Part shown: positions 47,018 to 56,207 of the stretch, piece after piece
How positions within the stretch are numbered: the first letter of the stretch is position 1
How the letters are laid out: each line of letters opens with the position of its first letter
Assembly (NCBI GenBank): GCA_047623945.1
Contig: JBLHOT010000001.1
Coordinates: 51,260-115,259 of the forward strand
Source: Arcticibacterium sp047623945
GTDB taxonomy: Bacteria > Bacteroidota > Bacteroidia > Cytophagales > Spirosomataceae
DNA: 64,000 nucleotides
Direction of reading: 5' to 3'
Notes under the pieces: generated by a model
Database searches by the model: none
What the model was told of the DNA's origin: nothing
Seen by the model: the letters and a program-made list of their open reading frames with translations, nothing else
Program-made: the position numbers and the translations under genes

Positions 47018-48664
47018 ATGAATAAAATACTAAAGGTTCATCCAGACGATAATGTTATTGTAGCCTTAAAAGATTTAACAAAGGGTGAAACTGTTTCGTT
47101 AAATGGCAAAGAATATGTGACCACAGAAGCAGTTTCTGCCAAGCATAAATTTGTACAAGAGGACTTGGAAATTGGAGGTGATATAAAAATGTATGGTGTT
47201 TTGGTAGGTAAGGCTCAAACGGCTTTGCCGAAAGGAAGCCCCATAACTACCTCAAATGTAAAACACGCCACCAATCCCTTAGAAATTAGGGCTTCAAATT
47301 ACCAGTGGACGCCTCCGGATGTTTCTGGATACGCAGATAGGACTTTTCAAGGTTTCTTAAGAAACGATGGGCAAGCGGGTACAGCCAATTATTGGCTAGT
47401 AGTTCCTCTAGTTTTTTGTGAGAATAGAAACATCATGATACTCAAAGAGGCTTTAAATAAGGCTTTGGGTTATGAGTCAAAGTCTCCTTATCAAACTGCC
47501 GTGGAGCAATTTGTGGAAGTAATTGCGACTGGCAAGGGAGACCAAATAATGGATTTGGACTTTCCGGTTTTGAGTAAGAAAAAACCTTCGTCAAAACTCT
47601 TCCCTAATGTAGACGGAATAAAATTTTTAACACATCAGTCTGGCTGTGGAGGTACTCGTCAAGATTCTCAAAGCCTTTGTGGACTTATAGCTGGATACAT
47701 TACACATCCCAATGTGGCCGGTGCCACCATTCTAAGTTTGGGCTGCCAAAATGCAGAGGAGTCTACACTGATGGAGGAAATAAATAAGCGTTCTGCCGAT
47801 TTTGACAAGCCACTATATGTTCTAAATCATCAAACTATAGGAACAGAGAAGAATGTTATTGAGGCGGGAATAAAGAATACCCTGATGGGCTTAACCGAAG
47901 CCAATAAAATTTCAAGGACATCGGTTCCGTTAGCAAAACTATGTGTGGGTCTAGAGTGTGGCGGTTCTGATGGATTTTCAGGAATTTCTGCCAACCCCAC
48001 CTTGGGATACTTTTCTGATATGCTTACGGCCCTTAAGGGTTCCGTTATATTATCTGAATTCCCAGAACTCTGTGGTGTGGAACAAGAATTAGTGGATAGA
48101 TGCGTGGATTTAGAAACCGCAAATAGGTTTGCTTCCCTAATGGATTTATACAGCAAAAGTGCCGTATTGGCGGGTTCTGGTTTTGATATGAACCCTTCTC
48201 CAGGAAACATCAAAGACGGTCTCATTACGGATGCTATAAAATCTGCCGGAGCGGCAAAAAAGGGAGGAACGTCTCCAGTGGTCGCAGTATTAGATTACCC
48301 CGAAAAAGTGACCAAGCCAGGTTTGAATTTACTTTGTACACCAGGAAATGATGTGGAGTCTACCACAGCTGAAGTGGGCTCCGGAGCAAATGTGGTACTT
48401 TTCACTACAGGTTTAGGAACACCAACAGGAAATCCAATTGCTCCGGTTCTCAAGGTTTCTAGCAACACTATCTTGTTTGAAAAAATGATTGACATCATTG
48501 ACTTTAATACGGGTACCGTGATAGAAGGCTCCGAGACCATTGAGGCATCTGCAAAAAGGCTACTGGATCTGGTTATTGCTGTAGCTAGCGGAGAACTTAC
48601 GGCAAAAGCTGTTCTAAATAATCAAGACGACTTTATTCCATGGAAGCGTGGAGTTTCACTTTAA
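47018..48664 (+). CDS. UxaA-family altronate/L-fuconate dehydratase-like enzyme
   Basis: 548 residues: an N-terminal SAF domain (about 1-90) and the UxaA catalytic region with QSGCGGTRQDS, SLGCQNAEES, GLECGGSDGFSG and a C-terminal GLGTPTGNPIAPV. Family members dehydrate sugar acids (altronate, galactarate) to 2-keto-3-deoxy acids with a metal held by the conserved Cys/His residues. Placed after a DUF718 mutarotase and before a sulfatase, a fuconate substrate is likely by analogy to the Campylobacter jejuni fucose cluster; altronate remains possible. Spacing of 9 bases on both sides supports one operon. Confidence 0.85.
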   Translation: MNKILKVHPDDNVIVALKDLTKGETVSLNGKEYVTTEAVSAKHKFVQEDLEIGGDIKMYGVLVGKAQTALPKGSPITTSNVKHATNPLEIRASNYQWTPPDVSGYADRTFQGFLRNDGQAGTANYWLVVPLVFCENRNIMILKEALNKALGYESKSPYQTAVEQFVEVIATGKGDQIMDLDFPVLSKKKPSSKLFPNVDGIKFLTHQSGCGGTRQDSQSLCGLIAGYITHPNVAGATILSLGCQNAEESTLMEEINKRSADFDKPLYVLNHQTIGTEKNVIEAGIKNTLMGLTEANKISRTSVPLAKLCVGLECGGSDGFSGISANPTLGYFSDMLTALKGSVILSEFPELCGVEQELVDRCVDLETANRFASLMDLYSKSAVLAGSGFDMNPSPGNIKDGLITDAIKSAGAAKKGGTSPVVAVLDYPEKVTKPGLNLLCTPGNDVESTTAEVGSGANVVLFTTGLGTPTGNPIAPVLKVSSNTILFEKMIDIIDFNTGTVIEGSETIEASAKRLLDLVIAVASGELTAKAVLNNQDDFIPWKRGVSL

Positions 48665-48673
48665 TAAATAGAA

Positions 48674-50458
48674 ATGAGATTTAGCTCAATTTATGCTCTT
48701 TTGACTCTGGCGATCTTTTGTCTTTCAAGTTGTACAAACACCACAGAACCTGAAAAACCAAATGTGATATTTATTATGGCCGATGACCAAGGCTACGGTG
48801 ATATTGGAGCACATGGTAATCCTTATATCCAAACACCAAACATGAATAAACTTCATGATGAGAGTGTTTCTTTTACCAATTTCCATGTTGGCACCACATG
48901 TGCACCTAGCAGAGGAGGTTTACTTACAGGTCAATATGGGAATAAAGTGGGCGTGTGGCATACCATAAACGGTCGTCAAATATTGGCTGAAGGTGTAACT
49001 ACCATAGCTGATATTTATAAGTCAAACGGTTATAGAACCTCTATCTTTGGTAAGTGGCACCTTGGAGATAATTATCCATTCAGACCACAGGATAGGGGTT
49101 TTGATGAAGTTCTGGTTCATGGCGGTGGCGGAGTAGGACAGCAGCCAGATTATTGGAACAATGATTATTTTGACGATACCTATTTTAGGAATGGCACTCC
49201 CGAGAAGTTTGAGGGCTACTGTACAGATGTTTGGTTTTCGGAGGCGAAGGATTTTATTAGCAAGAGTAAGGATAAACCTTTCTTTTGTTATCTGGCCCTA
49301 AACGCTCCTCATAGCCCTTTTAATGTTGCCTCGAAGTACAGCGACCTTTATGCAGATAATGATAATGTGCCCAATCCAGAATTCTATGGTATGATTACCA
49401 ACATAGATGAAAACCTAGGTTCGCTCCGCTCTTTTCTGGATAGCTTAGAAATTGCGGAGAACACCATTCTGGTTTATATGACAGATAATGGAACTGCGGC
49501 CGGCGTAAGGTTTGATGCCGAAGGCAATGAAACCCAAGGTTTTAATGCAGGTATGCGTGGCACAAAGAGCTCAAACTATGAAGGAGGTCATCGGGTTCCG
49601 TTTTTCATGCACTGGCCAAAGGGCCAAATCAATGTTCAAAAATCAATTGGTCAGCTCGTATCTTATATTGATTTCATGCCAACTTTAATGGATTTATGTG
49701 GCATAATAAACACTTCAGATGCTGTTGATGGAATTTCATTGAGACCGCTTTTAAATGATGATCCTTTGTCAGATAGGGTGCTTATTGTGGATACACAGCG
49801 AGAAGAATACTTAGTGAAAGGTAAAAGACCTTCGGTGATGACAAACCAGTGGCGGATGACAGGAGACGATGAGCTATATGACATTAAAGACGATAAAGGT
49901 CAAAGGATAAATGTTGCTTCTGAGCATCCTGAAGTTATGGAGAGGTTGAATAAAGAATATGAATTTTGGTGGGCTAAGACGAGTGTATTAAAAGACACCT
50001 ATTGCTATGCCAAGGTAGGTAGCGAATTAGCTCCAGAGGTTACACTTTTTAGTCATGATCTACATATGGAAAAGGGCATGCCAGCCTGGAATCAGGTACA
50101 ATTAAGGGCTGGTTCTGGCGACAATGGTTTCTGGCCCATTGAAGTAGTAAAGGCTGGAAATTATGAAATAGAATTAGCCAGATGGCCAAAAGAAAGCGGT
50201 TTAGGTATAAATGAAGGAGCCCCTGAAGGCGAAGAAATACCACAAGGTATTTATTATAAAGAAGGGCTAAGTCTTGATATTAGATTTGCCCAAATTTCTA
50301 TTGGAGAACAAACACAAGAAATCAAAGTGAATGAAGGTGACAGAAACGCCAAAGTGGTGATGCACTTATCTTCCGGAAAGTATAATGTGAATAGTAAATT
50401 CACCTTAGAAGATGGCTCAGAAAAATCTGTGTATTATGCTTACTTAAAGTCTATTTAG
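48674..50458 (+). CDS. Type I sulfatase with C-terminal extension, lipoprotein
   Basis: 594 residues with lipobox LSSC (Cys20). MADDQGYGDIG at 35-45, C76-A-P-S-R80, GKWHLGDN, LNAPHSPFN and MTDNGTAAG are the standard arylsulfatase A-like active site. After the sulfatase core, about 140 residues form an extra beta-rich domain (with GNYEIELARWPKE) that may bind carbohydrate. Last gene of the 43616-50458 operon; its end is 7 bases from the convergent AraC gene. Confidence 0.87.
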   Translation: MRFSSIYALLTLAIFCLSSCTNTTEPEKPNVIFIMADDQGYGDIGAHGNPYIQTPNMNKLHDESVSFTNFHVGTTCAPSRGGLLTGQYGNKVGVWHTINGRQILAEGVTTIADIYKSNGYRTSIFGKWHLGDNYPFRPQDRGFDEVLVHGGGGVGQQPDYWNNDYFDDTYFRNGTPEKFEGYCTDVWFSEAKDFISKSKDKPFFCYLALNAPHSPFNVASKYSDLYADNDNVPNPEFYGMITNIDENLGSLRSFLDSLEIAENTILVYMTDNGTAAGVRFDAEGNETQGFNAGMRGTKSSNYEGGHRVPFFMHWPKGQINVQKSIGQLVSYIDFMPTLMDLCGIINTSDAVDGISLRPLLNDDPLSDRVLIVDTQREEYLVKGKRPSVMTNQWRMTGDDELYDIKDDKGQRINVASEHPEVMERLNKEYEFWWAKTSVLKDTYCYAKVGSELAPEVTLFSHDLHMEKGMPAWNQVQLRAGSGDNGFWPIEVVKAGNYEIELARWPKESGLGINEGAPEGEEIPQGIYYKEGLSLDIRFAQISIGEQTQEIKVNEGDRNAKVVMHLSSGKYNVNSKFTLEDGSEKSVYYAYLKSI

Positions 50459-50465
50459 TAAAGGA

Positions 50466-51335
50466 TTACTTAGCTAGCTTTAGTCCTTTGAGGTATTCTG
50501 TAGGCGTTTTATTGACGAACTTCTTAAAGTACCTATTGAAGTTTGAAAGGTTATTAAAGCCGCATTCAAAGCATATTTGAGAGATATTCAGGTCTGTTTC
50601 CAAAAGAAGCTTACAAGCATGTCCAATTCTAATTTCAAGCAAGAAGTTAGTAAATGTTTTATGGGTCTTTGTCTTAAAGTATCTGCAAAAAGAGTGCACA
50701 CTTAAATTAGCAACATTTGAGATTTCATGTAGGCTTATCTCTTTATCGAAATTACTCAGTACATACTGATAAATATTGTCAAGTCTTTCGCTATCAATGG
50801 AGTCGTAAGAATGAGTAAAACCGAGGGAAGAAAGGAGTTTGTATTCATTATTCTCTCCCAAAAAACCCAATACTTGAAAAAGGTTAATAATTCTGTTTAA
50901 GCCTTCTGATTCATGTAGACTTTCAAAGAGTTTTCCGATAAGTTTATGTTTTGAAGTCTTAATTTGAATACCCCTATTGGCTTTAGAAATGAGCTCTTTT
51001 ACCATTTTCATTTCTGGATAGGCCAGAAATGTACTATTAAAAAAGCTTGGTAAAAAATGTATGACATAAGCGTCTGAATAACTCTTGTCCGCTTTCTCGC
51101 CAATAGTGTCATATCTGAATAAATGGGGGAGGTCAGAGCCCAACATAAAGATATCGTTTTCTTCAAAATTGGCTACCGAGTCTCCAATAATAAAAGTGCC
51201 GTTTCCTCTTCGAATGTGTATGATTTCAATCTCGGGATGATAGTGCCATCTGTTGTGATACACAGGTATCACATCATGTCTTATGCTAAAAGACTGCTCT
51301 ATTTTGTTCGATATTTTTAATAATTGGGCCTTCAT
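50466..51335 (-). CDS. AraC-family transcriptional regulator
   Basis: 289 residues. An N-terminal cupin-like sensing domain (HYHPEIEIIHIRRG at about 31-44) and a C-terminal double HTH (about 185-285; ISLHEISNVANLSVHSFCRYFK and ISQICFECGFNNLSNFNRYFKK each shown partly as family core). Divergent from the Zn-dehydrogenase gene by 244 bases and convergent with the sulfatase operon. It probably senses a sugar such as L-fucose or L-rhamnose and activates the neighbouring genes. It is the only sugar-type regulator in the window. Confidence 0.87.
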   Translation of the reverse strand: MKAQLLKISNKIEQSFSIRHDVIPVYHNRWHYHPEIEIIHIRRGNGTFIIGDSVANFEENDIFMLGSDLPHLFRYDTIGEKADKSYSDAYVIHFLPSFFNSTFLAYPEMKMVKELISKANRGIQIKTSKHKLIGKLFESLHESEGLNRIINLFQVLGFLGENNEYKLLSSLGFTHSYDSIDSERLDNIYQYVLSNFDKEISLHEISNVANLSVHSFCRYFKTKTHKTFTNFLLEIRIGHACKLLLETDLNISQICFECGFNNLSNFNRYFKKFVNKTPTEYLKGLKLAK

Positions 51336-51539
51336 AAAAGCGGGGGAGAGACTTTGCTTAAATAGTATTATCTATTGCCGACAGTTCTCTTCTTATTTGA
51401 CTTTTTCTATGTTTATTTTGTTGAAATCTAATAGATAGGCAAATAAAGTAATAGTTTATTGGAATAGCACTTTTTTTGAAAAATGAATAATTGAAACAGT
51501 TGAAGCCCTTTTGAAATCGTGATTTACGGTTTTTTGTCC

Positions 51540-51548
51540 TACTTTTGG
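51540..51548 (+). promoter_or_regulatory. -7 promoter element of the Zn-dehydrogenase gene
   Basis: TACTTTTG (51540-51547/8) fits TANNTTTG, about 32 bases upstream of the TTG start at 51580. No -33 TTTG at the usual distance, consistent with AraC-dependent activation. Confidence 0.45.
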
Positions 51549-51579
51549 GCTTCTCATTTTATAAACTAGACCATACGTT

Positions 51580-52602
51580 TTGAGAACCATAATACTGAAT
51601 AAACCGGGCGACTTTGAATTAAAGGAGTGTGAAGATCCCAAGGAACAGAAAGATAGAGCGATAGTAAAAGTAAAAAGAATAGGTATTTGTGGAACAGATT
51701 ACCACGCCTTTCAGGGCAACCAGCCTTTCTTCTCTTATCCTCGAGTTTTAGGCCATGAGTTAGGGGCAGAGATAGTCTCAATTGGGAGCAGTAAATTACC
51801 GCACGATTTAACCGTAGGAGATAAAGTTGCGATTGAGCCTTATCTAAATTGCGAAGAATGTCAGGCCTGTAAAGCAGGGCATTTTAATTGCTGTGAACGG
51901 ATTGATGTTCTAGGTGTACATTCAGATGGAGGCATGGCAGATTACTTGTCCATTCCTATCCGAAAGTTACACAAATCAGATAAATTATCTTTTGACCAAT
52001 TAGCACTTGTAGAAACATTAGGCATCGGTCTTCATGCAGTCAAAAGGGCTCAAGTTGCAGCCAATGATAAGGTTTTAATCATAGGTGCTGGGCCTATTGG
52101 CCTGGGTGTGGCTCAATTTAGCAAGTTTAAGGATGCTCATGTAGTAGTGGCAGATCTTACAGAAAGCAGACTTAACTTTATTAAAAAAATAGGGCTATCA
52201 GATTCCAGTATCCTTGTTAATGGAAAACTAGAAGAAGAGAATGTTCGTGCCGCCTTTGATAGAGATTTGCCAACCGTAATTATTGATGCTACGGGTAACA
52301 AACATTCGATGTTAAACTGCTTTCAGTTACTGGCTCATGGAGGTAAAATAGTGTTTGTAGGTCTTTTCCAGGGTGATGTATCATTCTTTGACCCTAACTT
52401 TCATAAAAGAGAAACTACGCTATTATCTAGCCGAAACTGCTTGCCAGAAGACTTTAAGGAAATTATAAGACTAATTGAGAATGGCGAAATAGACACAGTG
52501 CCATGGCTTTCTCATAGGACTAATTTTGAAAGAGTGGCTGAAGACTTCGCTTCTTTTTTAAATCCTGAATCAGAAGTAATTAAAGCTATTATTGAGATGT
52601 AA
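51580..52602 (+). CDS. Zinc-binding alcohol dehydrogenase, sugar (acid) dehydrogenase type
   Basis: 340 residues, medium-chain dehydrogenase. Catalytic zinc ligands C37, H59 and E60; structural zinc cysteines C91, C94, C97 and C104/105; NAD-binding GAGPIGLGVAQ. The start is TTG: no in-frame ATG lies before the conserved ICGTD. The family includes threonine, sorbitol and L-galactonate dehydrogenases. Position next to an AraC regulator and the mutarotase/UxaA operon suggests oxidation of fucose or 2-keto-3-deoxy-fuconate, but the substrate is an inference. It runs into the VCBS lipoprotein 27 bases downstream. Confidence 0.82.
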   Translation: MRTIILNKPGDFELKECEDPKEQKDRAIVKVKRIGICGTDYHAFQGNQPFFSYPRVLGHELGAEIVSIGSSKLPHDLTVGDKVAIEPYLNCEECQACKAGHFNCCERIDVLGVHSDGGMADYLSIPIRKLHKSDKLSFDQLALVETLGIGLHAVKRAQVAANDKVLIIGAGPIGLGVAQFSKFKDAHVVVADLTESRLNFIKKIGLSDSSILVNGKLEEENVRAAFDRDLPTVIIDATGNKHSMLNCFQLLAHGGKIVFVGLFQGDVSFFDPNFHKRETTLLSSRNCLPEDFKEIIRLIENGEIDTVPWLSHRTNFERVAEDFASFLNPESEVIKAIIEM

Positions 52603-52629
52603 AATGACTCGAGTTCGTTAATTTTTTAA

Positions 52630-55600
52630 ATGATGGCTCAAATACACAAGTACACCTTTTTGTTTTTTCTTATGGCTTGTTCAAAGCCCCAGGAAATAGA
52701 TCTCAATTTTTCGCTTTTGGATGAAACGCATACTGGTATCTCATTCAACAATGAGATAGTGGAAAACGATTCTCTCAATTTCTATTTCAATGAATACATC
52801 TATATTGGAGCTGGTGTAGGTCTTGGAGATTTCAATAACGATGGCCTTCAAGATGTGTTTTTCGCGGGTAGTCAAGTAGACAGTAAGCTTTACCTAAACC
52901 TCGGAGGCTTTAAGTTTAAGGACATTAGCCTAGAAGCAGGCATACTTAATACGGAGTGGATAACAGGGGTTTCTGTAGTGGATATTAACCAAGATGGCCT
53001 TCAAGATATCTATTTATGTGTGTCACATTTTAAAGCTCCTGAAAGCCGCAAAAACCTTTTATTTGTTAATCAAGGAGGGAATGAACCCACCTTTAAGGAA
53101 GGAGCCGTCTCATATGGTCTCGCCGATACGGGTTTTTCTAGTAATGCTGGGTTTTTAGACTTTGATAAGGATGGAGACCTAGATATGTATCTCCTAAATC
53201 ATAAGCTTTTTCATGACCAACCAAATAATATAGTACCCATTGATAGTTCAGGTAAGTCGCTTTCCTCTGATAAATTTTATAGAAATGAGGGTTTTTCTGA
53301 GCAGGTAGGACACCCTGTCTTCAAAGAAGTTTCGGCGGAAATAGGTATTAAAGAAGATGGCTATGGTCTAGGCTTAGTCATATCAGATTTTAATCAAGAC
53401 AGTTACCCAGACATTTATGTGGCCAATGATTATTTAAGCAATGATTATTTATGGCTCAATGACACAAAAGGGGGATTTGTAAACAAGATCAATGCTGCTA
53501 CGAGACATCAAAGCTTCAGTAGTATGGGTATTGACGCGGCAGATTTAAACAATGATTTACTGCCCGACATTGGGGTGCTAGACATGATGTCTTTTTCTAA
53601 TGAACGGAAAAAGATGATTAATTTGGGTTTCACACCAGAGAATTATGATTTACAAAGAAAGGCAGGCTATAATCATCAATTCAGTAGAAATATGCTGCAA
53701 ATACACCAAGGTTTTAATGAATATGGTAGCCCCTTATTTTCGGAATTAGGACACTTAGCGGGTATTGCAGAAACAGATTGGAGTTGGAGTATCTTATTTG
53801 CAGATTTTGACAATGACGGTTGGAAAGATATCCATATCAGCAATGGTCTTGCGAGAGATATTACTAATAATGACTTTATATCTTTTACGAGAAATGATGC
53901 TTCGAAAAATGCCTTTTTTGGAGGGCAGGATACGAGAGACGCTACAGCTGATCAGGTTAGGTATTGGACGGAAAGTCTCAATAGCTATGGAGAGGTTAAA
54001 CCGTCAAATTTTCTCTTCAAAAATAAGGGTACTCTACTTTTTGAAGATTTAAGTAAATCTTCAGGGATATCAAGGCCCTCCGTGTCTCATGGGGCGGCCT
54101 ACGGAGATTTGGACAATGATGGAGACCTTGATTTGGTCGTGAACAATATGAATCAAAAGGCTTTTGTTTATCAAAACAACCTAAGGCAATCCGAGAACGA
54201 TAGCACTCGGAATTATCTAAAAATCAGGTTAAAAGGAGAAGCTGGTAATCTGGATGGTTTTGGTGCTAAAGCGATAGTATATACAAATACAGGTAACCAG
54301 TCTGCGGAGGTTTCTCCAATTAGAGGCTATGCATCATCTGTAGAGAGTCATCTACATTTTGGGCTTGGTGAAATAAGAGTGATTGATTCTGTAAAAATCC
54401 TCTGGCCTTCTGGTAAAGTAAGCATTGAGAAAAATGTAGCATCTAATCAAGTGATTCATATTGAGGAGACTAAGGCCAAATTTGGCAACGAATTTTATGA
54501 TAGTCAGAAGAAGGGAAAACTTTTTGAGGAAATAGCAGGGCCTAATTTTCAGCATTCAGAAAGTCATATCTTCGACTACTATGTGAGAAGAATGCAGCCG
54601 CAGAAATACTCACAGTTAGGCCCATGTCTGGAGGTGGGAGATGTCAATGGAGATGGTTTAGAAGATGTATTCGTTGGGGGCGGCAGAGGTCAATCTTCTG
54701 TCGTTATTATTCAGAAAACCGATGGAAGTTTTGAAGAACATTCCCTAAAAGGCTCAAAAGAAAAGGAAGACTTGGATGCTGCATTTATTGATGCAGATAA
54801 AGACGGAGACTTGGATTTACTTGTTTGCGGAGGCAGCACAGAGTTTTCAGATAATAACCAACAAAAACCAAGACTACTTTTAAATGATGGTAAGGGTAAT
54901 TTTAGTTTGAAAGAGAATGCCTTTGACTTAGAATTAAGAAGTTTTTCATCCACGATGGCCTTATCAGATTTTGACGGAGATGGAGATCTAGATGTGTTTA
55001 TGGGAGGCAGAGTTATGGGCAAAGACTTTCCGGTTTTACCTTCTAGTTATTTGCTTTTGAATGAGAATGGTCAGTTCAAAGACGTCACTAATGACTTGTC
55101 TGAAAACCTGTCTGATATTGGTATGGTTACAGATGCTTTGTGGCTAGACTTTGATAGTGATGGCTTAGAAGACTTGGTGGTATGTGGAGAATTTATGGCG
55201 ATTGAGTTTTTTCGGAATGCCGGAGGTAGATTGGAACGAGTGACATCAAGCGTTTTTCCTGAAAAGAACAACGGAATTTGGCGAAGTATGGAGTTGGCAG
55301 ATATGGATGGCGATGGTGATTTGGATATAGTTGCTGGAAACTTTGGTCTGAATAATAAATATCATGTAACTGACAAGAGGCCTTATTATCTCTTTGCTAA
55401 GGATATAAACCAAAACGGTTTTAAAGAACTAATGCCTGCTTATTATATGCCAAACTCAGATGGTGACTTTAAAGCTTTTCCAGATTTAAGTATGGACCAG
55501 TTTGCACAACAGACCCCATTGATTAAACAGAAGTATCATCTTTATAATGAGTATAGTAAGGCAAGCGTTCATGAAATAATACCAATTTTCGGTAAGCCAG

Positions 55601-55998
55601 GCCCTCAAATTCTACATTGTGACTATATGAAATCGGCATGGTTTGAAAACACGGAGTCGGGCATTTTTATAAGGCATGAATTGCCTTTAGAGGCACAGTG
55701 GTCTCCTGTAAACGCCATGCTTTTTGAGGATTTTGATGGAGATGGATTAAAAGACCTATTGCTGGCAGGGAACGAGTTTCAGTTAGAAGTGAGTACGGGC
55801 AGGGCAGATGCGTCTTATGGAGTTTTGTTAAAGAATAAAGGTCAGGGAGTTTTTGAGAATGTACCATCAATATCAACAGGATTGTTCCTGAAAGGAGACG
55901 TAAAGTCAATGGCTCTGATAAGGAATTCGGGAAAGAAAAAAATACTCCTATCGGGAGCTAACGAGGAACCTCTCAGAACTTACAAATTTGATAATTAA
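52630..55998 (+). CDS. VCBS/FG-GAP repeat lipoprotein with ASPIC/UnbV domain
   Basis: 1122 residues. Lipobox FLMAC (Cys17 or 18), then repeated FG-GAP/VCBS blades with D-x-N-x-DG-x-x-D calcium-binding loops throughout (for example DFNNDGLQD, DFDKDGDLD, DLDNDGDLD, DADKDGDLD). An ASPIC/UnbV domain sits near residues 530-610. The likely structure is two beta-propellers joined by the ASPIC segment, anchored in the outer membrane. The CRTAC1-like family is frequent in marine Bacteroidota and often lies beside SusC/SusD, although none is here. Function unknown; glycan or protein binding is a reasonable guess. Confidence 0.85.
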   Translation: MMAQIHKYTFLFFLMACSKPQEIDLNFSLLDETHTGISFNNEIVENDSLNFYFNEYIYIGAGVGLGDFNNDGLQDVFFAGSQVDSKLYLNLGGFKFKDISLEAGILNTEWITGVSVVDINQDGLQDIYLCVSHFKAPESRKNLLFVNQGGNEPTFKEGAVSYGLADTGFSSNAGFLDFDKDGDLDMYLLNHKLFHDQPNNIVPIDSSGKSLSSDKFYRNEGFSEQVGHPVFKEVSAEIGIKEDGYGLGLVISDFNQDSYPDIYVANDYLSNDYLWLNDTKGGFVNKINAATRHQSFSSMGIDAADLNNDLLPDIGVLDMMSFSNERKKMINLGFTPENYDLQRKAGYNHQFSRNMLQIHQGFNEYGSPLFSELGHLAGIAETDWSWSILFADFDNDGWKDIHISNGLARDITNNDFISFTRNDASKNAFFGGQDTRDATADQVRYWTESLNSYGEVKPSNFLFKNKGTLLFEDLSKSSGISRPSVSHGAAYGDLDNDGDLDLVVNNMNQKAFVYQNNLRQSENDSTRNYLKIRLKGEAGNLDGFGAKAIVYTNTGNQSAEVSPIRGYASSVESHLHFGLGEIRVIDSVKILWPSGKVSIEKNVASNQVIHIEETKAKFGNEFYDSQKKGKLFEEIAGPNFQHSESHIFDYYVRRMQPQKYSQLGPCLEVGDVNGDGLEDVFVGGGRGQSSVVIIQKTDGSFEEHSLKGSKEKEDLDAAFIDADKDGDLDLLVCGGSTEFSDNNQQKPRLLLNDGKGNFSLKENAFDLELRSFSSTMALSDFDGDGDLDVFMGGRVMGKDFPVLPSSYLLLNENGQFKDVTNDLSENLSDIGMVTDALWLDFDSDGLEDLVVCGEFMAIEFFRNAGGRLERVTSSVFPEKNNGIWRSMELADMDGDGDLDIVAGNFGLNNKYHVTDKRPYYLFAKDINQNGFKELMPAYYMPNSDGDFKAFPDLSMDQFAQQTPLIKQKYHLYNEYSKASVHEIIPIFGKPGPQILHCDYMKSAWFENTESGIFIRHELPLEAQWSPVNAMLFEDFDGDGLKDLLLAGNEFQLEVSTGRADASYGVLLKNKGQGVFENVPSISTGLFLKGDVKSMALIRNSGKKKILLSGANEEPLRTYKFDN

Positions 55999-56207
55999 GA
56001 TTAGAGTTCGAGTACGAATAAGTCATCTTTGACTAGTTTGTAATAATGGTTACTTTTCAATGCTAATATTGTATTAAGATATGCTAAAAGCATTTTCGAT
56101 ATATGCTTTAATAGAATAAATTGGCTATATGTTGTGAATTCAAGAAGAATTAGAATTAAATCTGGCCTCGGCCCTGTATTATTTTGCTAGTCAAACAAAA
56201 CGGACCT

